In this document: positions 54,236 to 64,000 of the stretch, one piece after another
Numbering within the stretch: the first letter of the stretch is position 1
Layout: each line of letters begins with the position of its first letter
Assembly (NCBI RefSeq): GCF_000374525.1
Contig: NZ_KB894574.1
Location: 310,001 to 374,000 of the forward strand
Direction: 5' to 3'
Source: Amorphus coralli DSM 19760
GTDB lineage: Bacteria > Pseudomonadota > Alphaproteobacteria > Rhizobiales > Amorphaceae
DNA: 64,000 nucleotides
Notes under the pieces: model-generated
Told to the model about the DNA's origin: nothing
Database searches by the model: none
The model's input: only the letters and a program-made list of their open reading frames with translations
Position numbers and translations under genes: made by a program

Positions 54236-54988
54236 CTAGAGCGCCGGCAGCACGCGTTCCACGATCCGCGCCGAGGACTGGGAAACTGCGTCCACGAAGG
54301 CGTTGAAGTCCATTTTGGAGGAGTGGCCGGCGAGGTCCGACAACGCGCGGATGACGACGCAGTCGACCCCGTGCAGGTCGCAGACCTGGGCGAGCGCCGC
54401 GCCCTCCATTTCCGTGGCGCGGCCGCCATAGGTCTCGAACAGGCGCTGCCGGGTCGCTTCGCAGTTCACGTACTGGTCGCCGGTCACCACCGTTCCGAAA
54501 ACGATCTTCGGCGGCCGCCCCTCGCCGCCGGCTTCGGCCGCCACAGGCTCAAGCGCCAGGCCCGACAGCGCCTCCTCCAGTCGGGCACGGGTGTCCGGGC
54601 GGAGCGTATAGCCGAAGCGCTCGGTGGGCAGAAAGAAAGGGAGGTGGCCAGGGTGATAGGGGTTGAGCCGTTCCTCCTCGAACCAGCCGAAATCGTGCTG
54701 CACCAGCCGGTCCGCGATGACCACGTCGCCGATGGCGAGCGCCGGGTCGAGCCCGCCGGCCACGCCGGAGAACAGGATCGTCCGCGCCCCGAGCCGGTCG
54801 ATCAGGTGGGTGGCCACCATCGCCGCGTTGACCTTGCCGATGCCGGTGCCGACCAGGACCACGTCACGCCCGTGCAGCCGTCCGTGATCGAAGCGCAAAT
54901 GCGCGATCTCGACACTCTCGCGGTGATCGAGTTCGGCCCGCAGGACGGCCAGTTCCTGGGGGATGGCGCACTGAATGGCGATGGTCAT
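54236..54988 (-). CDS. mtnN: 5'-methylthioadenosine/S-adenosylhomocysteine nucleosidase family protein
   Basis: A 250-residue nucleoside phosphorylase-fold enzyme that cleaves adenine from MTA or SAH. It starts MTIAIQCAIPQELAVLRAEL, has LVGTGIGKVNAAMVATHLI, SGVAGGLDPALAIGDVVIAD, the catalytic Glu region EMEGAALAQVC and the catalytic Asp in VIRALSDLAGHSS. ATG 54988 is the family start in a longer frame. With ahcY in the same window, the organism appears to have two ways to remove SAH. Other nucleosidases (for example futalosine hydrolase) share the fold, so the substrate is likely but not certain. Confidence 0.85.
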   Translation of the reverse strand: MTIAIQCAIPQELAVLRAELDHRESVEIAHLRFDHGRLHGRDVVLVGTGIGKVNAAMVATHLIDRLGARTILFSGVAGGLDPALAIGDVVIADRLVQHDFGWFEEERLNPYHPGHLPFFLPTERFGYTLRPDTRARLEEALSGLALEPVAAEAGGEGRPPKIVFGTVVTGDQYVNCEATRQRLFETYGGRATEMEGAALAQVCDLHGVDCVVIRALSDLAGHSSKMDFNAFVDAVSQSSARIVERVLPAL

Positions 54989-55185
54989 CGGCGATCGGCT
55001 CCGCTCGCAGGGCTTGGAAGTTCGCGCCAGAAGAGGCAGAGACTGGCGCCACAGGCAACCGCCCGCGGCAGAATGCGGGCCGCCACCCTTGGGATTGCCC
55101 TCCGCGCACCCAATTTCGGGTTTAACCAACGCCGGGTGCAGCCGCCGCTGTTGCTCGATTGTTCCAATCGGCTCAGGATCACCGA

Positions 55186-57588
<2,403 letters not shown>

Positions 57589-57683
57589 GCCGGCAAAAAA
57601 GAACGGCGGCACAAGGGCTTCCGCAGCGGCGCTTGCGCCCGGCCGGACGGTGGTCTAGTTCCGGTCATCCTCGGCGGGTTGCC

Positions 57684-57715
57684 CGGGCCGGAAACCGGTC
57701 GCGGTGACCGGCCCG
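57684..57715 (+). promoter_or_regulatory. hairpin in the murA leader region
   Basis: Eight-base perfect stem CGGGCCGG (57684-57691) and CCGGCCCG (57708-57715) without a T run, 85 bases before the murA ATG. It may be a structured leader or the end of the uvrD message. Confidence 0.35.
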
Positions 57716-57800
57716 CAGAGGCTCTGTTCGAGCGGACCTTCGGCGCCGGCATCCGGCACGCCGCCCGCTCCGAGGCACGTGCGCGAGAAGGGTCTGCCAC

Positions 57801-59090
<1,290 letters not shown>

Positions 59091-59196
59091 CGGGAACCCG
59101 CGCCGCGATTGCATCGCCGCCCGTGACTGGCTAGACCCTAAAGCGACGCTCGTCCGGATGTCAGCGATCCGGCGCGGGCGACGAGGCTCAGATATC

Positions 59197-59219
59197 CGGC
59201 CGGCATTTCCTGCCGGCCG
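59197..59219 (+). promoter_or_regulatory. strong hairpin just upstream of the DUF2948 gene
   Basis: Nine-base perfect stem CGGCCGGCA (59197-59205) and TGCCGGCCG (59211-59219) with loop TTTCC, ending 24 bases before ATG 59244. No T run follows, so it is more like a leader structure or processing site than a terminator. Confidence 0.4.
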
Positions 59220-59243
59220 AACCCGGATCGCAAGACGCCCGCC

Positions 59244-59684
59244 ATGGACCAACTGAAGCTCGCGGCCTTCGACAGCGACGACCTCGCCGTTGTCTCCGCG
59301 CACGTCCAGGATGCCGTGCTCAATGTCGGCGCGCTGCGCTGGCGCGCGGCGGACAACCGGTTCGTCGTCGTGTTGAACCGGTTCGTCTGGGAAAAGGCGT
59401 CGTCCGGCCGCCGCAAGCGCGACGAGCGCCACCGCGCCGTGCTCGACTTCGCCCACGTGACCGCCGCGCGGGCTCAGAACCTGCGGCGCGACGCCCCCGA
59501 CGCGGTGCTGTCCCTGCTGGCGGTCACCTTCGACGAGGGCGAAGCGCCCGCCGGCCGGATCACGCTGCATTTTTCCGGCGGTGGTGCCATGCAGCTCGAC
59601 GTGGACTGCATCGAGGTCACGCTGACAGATCTCGGCGCGGCGTGGGCGGCCCAGGGCCGTCCGGAGCACGATCTCGACGACTGA
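59244..59684 (+). CDS. DUF2948 family protein
   Basis: A 146-residue cytoplasmic protein. Recognisable blocks are LAAFDSDDLAVVSAHVQDAV, a basic stretch ASSGRRKRDERHRAVLDFAH and GGAMQLDVDCIEVTLTDLG near the end. It matches DUF2948, an alphaproteobacterial family of unknown function nearly always found between murA and hisD, as here. No catalytic motif is visible. The conserved position suggests a link to envelope synthesis or simply an old operon. Confidence 0.82.
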   Translation: MDQLKLAAFDSDDLAVVSAHVQDAVLNVGALRWRAADNRFVVVLNRFVWEKASSGRRKRDERHRAVLDFAHVTAARAQNLRRDAPDAVLSLLAVTFDEGEAPAGRITLHFSGGGAMQLDVDCIEVTLTDLGAAWAAQGRPEHDLDD

Positions 59685-59748
59685 ATGCCATGCCCGATCC
59701 CGGCGCGACTTCCGGGATCCGCCCGATCTTGAGGAAGGACACGCGCCC

Positions 59749-61041
59749 GTGCCCCTGCGACTGACCAGCACCGAGGCCGGCTTCGAGGACAGCTTCACGG
59801 CGCTGCTCGCCACCAAGCGCGAGGTCTCCGAGGACGTCGACGCCACGGTCCGCGCGATCGTCGCCGATGTCCGCGCCCGCGGCGATGCCGCCCTCATCGA
59901 GTACACCAGCCGCTTCGATCGTCTCGACCTCACCGCCGAGACCATCGCCATCGACCGCGATACGGTCGCCGAAGCTGCCGCGGGCGTTCCGGACGAGCAG
60001 CGCGAGGCGCTGGCCTTCGCCAAGGCGCGCATCGAGGCCTACCATTCCCGCCAGCGCCCCGACGACGCGCGCTTCACCGACGAGGCCGGGGTCGAGCTCG
60101 GCTGGCGGTGGTCCGCGGTGCCCTCAGTCGGCCTTTACGTGCCGGGCGGCACCGCCGCCTATCCGAGCTCGGTGCTGATGAACGCCGTTCCCGCGAAGGT
60201 CGCCGGCGTCGAGCGCGTCGCCATGGTGGTGCCGACGCCAGACGGCACGATCGCACCCCTGGTGCTCGCCGCCGCCCAGATCGCCGGTGTCGACGAGATC
60301 TACCGGGTGGGCGGCGCCCAGGCGGTTGCCGCGCTTGCCTACGGCACGGAAACCATCGCGCCGGTGGCCAAGATCGTCGGTCCGGGCAACGCCTTCGTCG
60401 CCGCCGCCAAGCGGCAGGTTTTCGGCACCGTCGGCATCGACATGATCGCCGGTCCCTCGGAGGTCGTGGTGGTCGCCGACGCGGCCAACAACCCTGACTG
60501 GATCGCCGCCGACCTCCTGGCGCAGGCGGAACATGACACCGCCGCCCAGTCCATCCTCATCACCGACGACGCCGGTTTCGCCGATGCCGTGGAGCGCGCC
60601 GTCGCGGCGCATCTGACCACCCTGTCCCGGTCCGCCATCGCCAGCGCCAGCTGGCGCGACTTCGGCGCCATCGTCGTTCTGGGCTCGCTGGACGAGGCAC
60701 CGGCGCTGGTCGATCGGCTCGCGCCGGAGCATCTGGAACTGGCGGTTGCCGATCCGGACGCGCTCGCGGGACGGATCCGCCACGCCGGCGCGATCTTCCT
60801 CGGCGCCTACACGCCCGAGGCGGTGGGCGACTACGTGGCCGGATCCAACCACGTGCTGCCGACGGCCCGCTCGGCGCGCTTCTCGTCCGGGCTGTCTGTG
60901 CTGGACTTCATGAAGCGGACGTCACTCCTGCGCTGCAATGCGGAGAGCCTGGCGCGGCTCGGCGCGGCGACGCGCACGCTGGCGGCGGCGGAGGGGCTCG
61001 ACGCCCACGGCCGCTCGGTCTCGATCCGGCTGAACCACTGA
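59749..61041 (+). CDS. hisD: histidinol dehydrogenase
   Basis: Last two steps of histidine synthesis (histidinol to histidine, NAD and zinc dependent). The 430-residue protein has [75 protein letters not shown] and [10 protein letters not shown] with the expected Gln, His and Glu residues. Start is GTG 59749, preceded by GAGGAAGGA. The other his genes are elsewhere, as is common in Hyphomicrobiales. Confidence 0.97.
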   Translation: MPLRLTSTEAGFEDSFTALLATKREVSEDVDATVRAIVADVRARGDAALIEYTSRFDRLDLTAETIAIDRDTVAEAAAGVPDEQREALAFAKARIEAYHSRQRPDDARFTDEAGVELGWRWSAVPSVGLYVPGGTAAYPSSVLMNAVPAKVAGVERVAMVVPTPDGTIAPLVLAAAQIAGVDEIYRVGGAQAVAALAYGTETIAPVAKIVGPGNAFVAAAKRQVFGTVGIDMIAGPSEVVVVADAANNPDWIAADLLAQAEHDTAAQSILITDDAGFADAVERAVAAHLTTLSRSAIASASWRDFGAIVVLGSLDEAPALVDRLAPEHLELAVADPDALAGRIRHAGAIFLGAYTPEAVGDYVAGSNHVLPTARSARFSSGLSVLDFMKRTSLLRCNAESLARLGAATRTLAAAEGLDAHGRSVSIRLNH

Positions 61042-61055
61042 CGAGGCGAACGGAC

Positions 61056-61547
61056 ATGGTCGACGCTTCCGCAGACGGCTCCCGCCAACGGCTCCTAGCG
61101 ATCGACCTCGACGAGAGCTCGATCGCCCGCTCCACGCCCGATATCGAGCACGAACGTGCTGTCGCCATCTACGATCTCCTGGAGGACAACCACTTCGCGC
61201 CGGTCGGTCACGACGGCGGCCCCTACCGGCTGGCGCTGGCCATCGTGGAAAACCGCCTGGTCTTCGCCATATCGCTGGAGGACGGCACCGCGCTCGCCAC
61301 CCACGTCCTGTCGCTGACGCCCTTCCGCAAGATCGTGAAGGACTATTTCCTGATGTGCTCGAGCTACTTCGAGGCCATCAAGACCGCTTCGCCGAGCCAG
61401 ATCGAGGCCATCGACATGGGCCGCCGCGGCGTCCACAACGAAGGCTCGCAGATCCTGCTGGACCGGCTTGAAGGTAAGATCGAGGTGGATTTCGACACCG
61501 CCCGACGGCTGTTCACCCTCCTTTGCGCACTCCATTGGCGAGGCTAG
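61056..61547 (+). CDS. UPF0262 family protein
   Basis: A 163-residue alphaproteobacterial protein: [40 protein letters not shown], then [19 protein letters not shown] and LLCALHWRG at the end. These match UPF0262, which has no known function and is found between hisD and a low-molecular-weight phosphatase gene, exactly as here. It starts 15 bases after hisD and is followed by the phosphatase start after four bases, so it is part of one operon. Confidence 0.87.
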   Translation: MVDASADGSRQRLLAIDLDESSIARSTPDIEHERAVAIYDLLEDNHFAPVGHDGGPYRLALAIVENRLVFAISLEDGTALATHVLSLTPFRKIVKDYFLMCSSYFEAIKTASPSQIEAIDMGRRGVHNEGSQILLDRLEGKIEVDFDTARRLFTLLCALHWRG

Positions 61548-61551
61548 GCTC

Positions 61552-61986
61552 GTGACAGGAACCGGGCGCCCGGGCGCGGTTCTCTTCGTCTGCCGACAGA
61601 ACGCGGTCCGCTCGCCGATGGCGGCCGCCCTGGCGCATCACCTGTTTCCGCACAGCCTCTACACCCGCTCCGCCGGTGTCGTGGGCGGCGGCAAGCCGGA
61701 CCCGTTCGCCGTTGCCATCATGGACGAGCTCGGCCTCGACATCTCCGGGCACCAGCCCCGGACCCTTGAGGAACTCGCCGATACAAGCTTCGACCTGGTC
61801 GTGACGCTGGCGCCCGAGGCCCACCACCGGGCGCTGGAGATGGCGCGGACCGAGGCCTTCGACGTGGAGTACTGGCCAACCCCCGACCCGACCGTGACCG
61901 GTGGATCGCGGTCGCAGATCATGGACGGATACCGATCGGTGCGCGACGGACTGGCAACCCGCATCAAGCAACGTTTCTCGGTTTGA
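61552..61986 (+). CDS. low-molecular-weight phosphatase family protein (arsenate reductase-like fold)
   Basis: A 144-residue protein with the P-loop C-x5-R in [20 protein letters not shown] and the general acid Asp in [11 protein letters not shown], the two hallmarks of LMW protein tyrosine phosphatases and related arsenate reductases. The redox cysteines of ArsC are not apparent, so a phosphatase role is more likely. Start is GTG 61552, five bases after the UPF0262 stop, with AGG upstream. Substrate is unknown. Confidence 0.85.
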   Translation: MTGTGRPGAVLFVCRQNAVRSPMAAALAHHLFPHSLYTRSAGVVGGGKPDPFAVAIMDELGLDISGHQPRTLEELADTSFDLVVTLAPEAHHRALEMARTEAFDVEYWPTPDPTVTGGSRSQIMDGYRSVRDGLATRIKQRFSV

Positions 61987-62107
61987 CAGCAAAACACGAC
62001 CTTCGGTCGCTTTACGCCGCCAAATCCCGTCGTCAGAACTGTTTCCAACCGCAGCGCGATTCGCTACGGTCTCGCCGACCCGGTATCGGCAGAGACCATC
62101 CAAGCGC

Positions 62108-62326
62108 ATGGCCAAAGAAGAAGTTTTGGAATTTCCTGGCACCGTTACGGAGCTTCTCCCCAACGCCACGTTTCGCGTCCAACTGGAAAACGACCACGAG
62201 ATCATCGCCCACACGGCCGGCCGGATGCGCAAGAACCGCATTCGCGTGCTGGCCGGCGACAAGGTTCTGGTCGAGATGACGCCTTACGACCTTACCAAGG
62301 GCCGGATCACCTACCGGTTCAAGTAA
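62108..62326 (+). CDS. infA: translation initiation factor IF-1
   Basis: A 72-residue S1/OB-fold protein, [20 protein letters not shown] and [20 protein letters not shown], the standard IF-1 length and sequence. Binds the ribosomal A site during initiation. It has a 121-base upstream gap that may hold its own promoter. maf follows after 39 bases. Confidence 0.97.
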   Translation: MAKEEVLEFPGTVTELLPNATFRVQLENDHEIIAHTAGRMRKNRIRVLAGDKVLVEMTPYDLTKGRITYRFK

Positions 62327-62365
62327 GACGCTCCGCCCCTCGGACCCCGGACCGATACCCGCATC

Positions 62366-63040
62366 ATGACTGACGGTCAGACCCTCGTTCTCGCCTCCGG
62401 CTCGCCGCGGCGCCTCGCGCTTCTCGAGCAGATCGGCGTCGTGCCGGATCACCTCGCACCGTCCGACGTCGACGAGACGCCGGCCGAGGGAGAAAGTCCG
62501 CACGCACTGGCGCAGCGCCTGGCGCGGATGAAGGCCGACGACGCCTACGAGCGCGCCCGCGCCGACAAGGAGGTCGGCACCGCCTACATCCTGGCCGCCG
62601 ACACCGTCGTCGCAGTGGGACGCCGGGTGCTGCCGAAAGCGGAATCGCTGAGCGACGCCGAGGAGTGCCTCGACCTGCTCTCCGGGCGCGGCCACCGGGT
62701 CTACACGGGCGTGACGCTGATCTCGCCGCGCGGCAAGCTGCGCCAGAAGACGGTGGAGACCCGGGTGCGCTTCAAGCGGCTGTCGCGCCAGGAAACCGAA
62801 GCCTACCTCGCCTCCGGCGAATGGAAGGGCAAGGCCGGCGGCTACGCCATCCAGGGCATCGCGGCCGCCTTCGTCGCCAAGCTGGTCGGATCCTATTCCA
62901 ATGTGGTTGGACTGCCGCTGTTCGAGACGGCGGCGCTGCTGACCGGCGAAGGCTACCCCGTTCTCGGCGGCTGGACGCCGGGCACGCGCGAGACCTCGGC
63001 GGCCCCCACGGAAATCGCATCGAAGGACGCCGCGGGGTGA
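62366..63040 (+). CDS. maf: Maf-like nucleoside triphosphate pyrophosphatase
   Basis: A 224-residue Maf protein, which hydrolyses non-canonical or excess NTPs and has been linked to septum inhibition. It has [45 protein letters not shown] (catalytic Asp) and [19 protein letters not shown]. The conserved order infA-maf-yacG is kept. Confidence 0.94.
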   Translation: MTDGQTLVLASGSPRRLALLEQIGVVPDHLAPSDVDETPAEGESPHALAQRLARMKADDAYERARADKEVGTAYILAADTVVAVGRRVLPKAESLSDAEECLDLLSGRGHRVYTGVTLISPRGKLRQKTVETRVRFKRLSRQETEAYLASGEWKGKAGGYAIQGIAAAFVAKLVGSYSNVVGLPLFETAALLTGEGYPVLGGWTPGTRETSAAPTEIASKDAAG

Positions 63041-63071
63041 ACAGTCTCCGCGCCGAGCGCGTTCGCCAGCC

Positions 63072-63314
63072 ATGAGATACCGGGAGAAACCCTTGAACCA
63101 GCCCAGGCCCGCCGGTGGCGGGGGCGGCCGGTCGTCCACGGGCGGCAAGGGCCGCAAGTGCCCCATCTGCAGCAAGCCGACGGTGCAGGACTATCGTCCC
63201 TTCTGCTCCAAGCGCTGCGCCGACATCGATCTCGGCAAGTGGCTCGGCGGCGGCTATTCCATTCCGGTCGTGGAAGAAGACGGCTCGGCCGGCGGCCCGC
63301 CGGAAGAGGACTGA
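63072..63314 (+). CDS. yacG: DNA gyrase inhibitor YacG (zinc-binding)
   Basis: An 80-residue zinc-finger protein; the four Cys ligands are in [13 protein letters not shown] and [19 protein letters not shown]. YacG binds GyrB and blocks DNA binding in E. coli. The ATG at 63072 lacks a good ribosome binding site, whereas an in-frame TTG at 63093 has GGGAG six bases upstream, so the true product may be 73 residues. It follows maf by 31 bases. Confidence 0.92.
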   Translation: MRYREKPLNQPRPAGGGGGRSSTGGKGRKCPICSKPTVQDYRPFCSKRCADIDLGKWLGGGYSIPVVEEDGSAGGPPEED

Positions 63315-63350
63315 CAGGGCCGCCCGCTGCACTCTGCGCGCCTGCCCCGG

Positions 63351-63379
63351 TTGACAGGCGAGCGGCCAGAGCCCATACA
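63351..63379 (+). promoter_or_regulatory. probable promoter upstream of rpmJ
   Basis: -35 TTGACA (63351-63356, consensus), 17-base spacer, -10 CATACA (63374-63379). It lies 37 bases after the yacG stop and gives rpmJ a start site separate from the maf-yacG operon. Confidence 0.5.
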
Positions 63380-63401
63380 ACGCCCCGTCAGTTTCATTCT
63401 G

Positions 63402-63436
63402 GGCGCGCGCGGAGCCCGTGCGCGCCTTTGTTGTTT
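63402..63436 (+). terminator. hairpin with T-rich tail between yacG and rpmJ (terminator or attenuator)
   Basis: Ten-base stem GGCGCGCGCG (63402-63411) and CGTGCGCGCC (63417-63426) with one G-T pair and a five-base loop, then TTTGTTGTTT. It sits downstream of the promoter candidate at 63351 and only 16 bases before the rpmJ ATG, so it could end yacG transcripts or attenuate rpmJ expression. Confidence 0.6.
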
Positions 63437-63451
63437 GCCCAGGGTCATCCG

Positions 63452-63577
63452 ATGAAAATCAAGAACTCGCTCAAGGCCCTCCTCAAGCGCGACCGGAACA
63501 ACCGGCTCGTGCGCCGGAAGGGACGGGTCTTCATCATCAACAAGAAGGCTCCGCGCTACAAGGCGCGCCAGGGCTGA
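63452..63577 (+). CDS. rpmJ: 50S ribosomal protein L36, zinc-free type
   Basis: A 41-residue ribosomal protein, [20 protein letters not shown] then [21 protein letters not shown]. It lacks the C-x2-C zinc ribbon ligands of the classic form, so it is the zinc-independent variant, which is the standard L36 in Hyphomicrobiales. AGGG precedes the ATG. A longer frame to the left has no L36 similarity. Confidence 0.96.
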   Translation: MKIKNSLKALLKRDRNNRLVRRKGRVFIINKKAPRYKARQG

Positions 63578-63783
63578 GCCCGCGCATCTGTACGCACAGC
63601 GCCCGCGGCCGAGCCGGCCCGACCTGTCGAGCGGAGACACATCCGCTTGCGCCGGGATCCAGGCTCCGCTGCCCGCCAGCCGCCGTCTTGCCAGCGTCCG
63701 CGACCGGACCCTCAACGCAACCGTGATGCGGCTGCGAACGCTCTCCCTTTGACGGGTTTGCGCCGCGGCGCCATATTCCGGTG

Positions 63784-64000
63784 ATGACACGATCCATCCC
63801 GACGGTGCTGATCCTTGCTGGCGCGCTTGCGCTCGCCGCGCCCGCGTTCGCCCAGGATCTCGGCGAGCGCTTTCCCGGCCTCCTTCCGGAAGCCGGATCC
63901 CCCGACGACATCCCCCTTCCGCCCGGCCTTGAGGCGGAGGATGAAGCCGAGGCCGACATTGCGGACACGCCCGAGGCCCGCATGGATCGGCTGTTCGGAC
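63784..64000 (+). CDS. exported protein, 5' part (runs off the right edge)
   Basis: Seventy-two codons are visible. The N-terminus MTRSIPTVLILAGALALAAP and AFAQ form a clear signal peptide, so the product is periplasmic or secreted. The mature start is acidic (LEAEDEAEADIADTPEARMD) and leads to RLFG at the edge. In related genomes a TPR-repeat periplasmic protein with a similar ARLDRLF segment often follows rpmJ, so that is my guess. The upstream 206 bases show no other gene. Confidence 0.7.
   Translation, partial: MTRSIPTVLILAGALALAAPAFAQDLGERFPGLLPEAGSPDDIPLPPGLEAEDEAEADIADTPEARMDRLFG

Noticed and set aside
63315-63451. A tRNA gene between yacG and rpmJ
   Set aside because: No T-loop or D-loop consensus; the hairpin is a simple terminator-like stem.

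Overview
This 64 kb window is a GC-rich (about 70%) chromosomal segment of an alphaproteobacterium, most likely of the order Hyphomicrobiales (Rhizobiales). The evidence is gene content and order: the block pckA / chvI-chvG-hprK-manX-ptsH-ahcY, the following kinase / tsaE-amgK / murU / addB-addA / trxA series, the murA-DUF2948-hisD-UPF0262-phosphatase-infA-maf-yacG series, and small rhizobial marker families (DUF2093, DUF4170, DUF6101, UPF0262). No phage, integrase, insertion sequence, CRISPR array, tRNA or rRNA was seen. I do not assign a genus.

Layout. 1-13.3 kb: the 5' part of coxB (leftward), an IalB-family secreted protein, tldD, a VOC protein and DUF2093, then a compact leftward envelope operon tldE - IMPase/CysQ-like phosphatase - DUF4170 - DUF374 acyltransferase - waaA - lpxK, then DUF6101, ubiA and purD. 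13.4-19.2 kb is the most accessory-looking part: a DGPF/YciI protein, DUF4345, a HupE/UreJ protein and a polytopic HxxEE-motif membrane protein divergent from a TetR regulator across two palindromic operators, an ECF42-type sigma factor broken by an in-frame amber codon, and a hydrolase carrying the full active-site set of fluoroacetate dehalogenase. 19.2-28.9 kb: moaE-moaD-pgsA, an EamA exporter, SDR-uvrC, two glycosyltransferase-like genes, a MATE exporter and a histone-deacetylase-family hydrolase.

29-45.5 kb: tadA and rluB start almost on top of each other in opposite directions; rluB has a very long Gly/Arg-rich tail and is followed by rsmD. pckA and a HugZ-like gene face the ChvI-ChvG envelope-stress system and its PTS partners (HprK, EIIA-Man, HPr). 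ahcY has a 20-bp palindrome and a promoter upstream. The next gene is a DivL-like kinase with Tyr in place of the phosphoacceptor His, followed by a TsaE-AmgK fusion and MurU, which together with murA (57.8 kb) link peptidoglycan recycling to synthesis. 45.6-64 kb: addB-addA, trxA, grpE, an Lrp/AsnC regulator, an MTA/SAH nucleosidase, uvrD, murA, DUF2948, hisD, UPF0262, a low-molecular-weight phosphatase, infA, maf, yacG, zinc-free rpmJ and the start of a secreted protein.

Points most worth following: the sigma-factor nonsense mutation and its DGPF partner 3 kb away; the TetR/HxxEE/HupE module with its tandem operators; an intergenic repeat of about 75 bp at the ends of convergent gene pairs; the Tyr-box kinase; the dehalogenase active site; and the candidate SAH-responsive operator before ahcY. 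All functional calls are by eye from motifs, length and neighbourhood; no database search was run.
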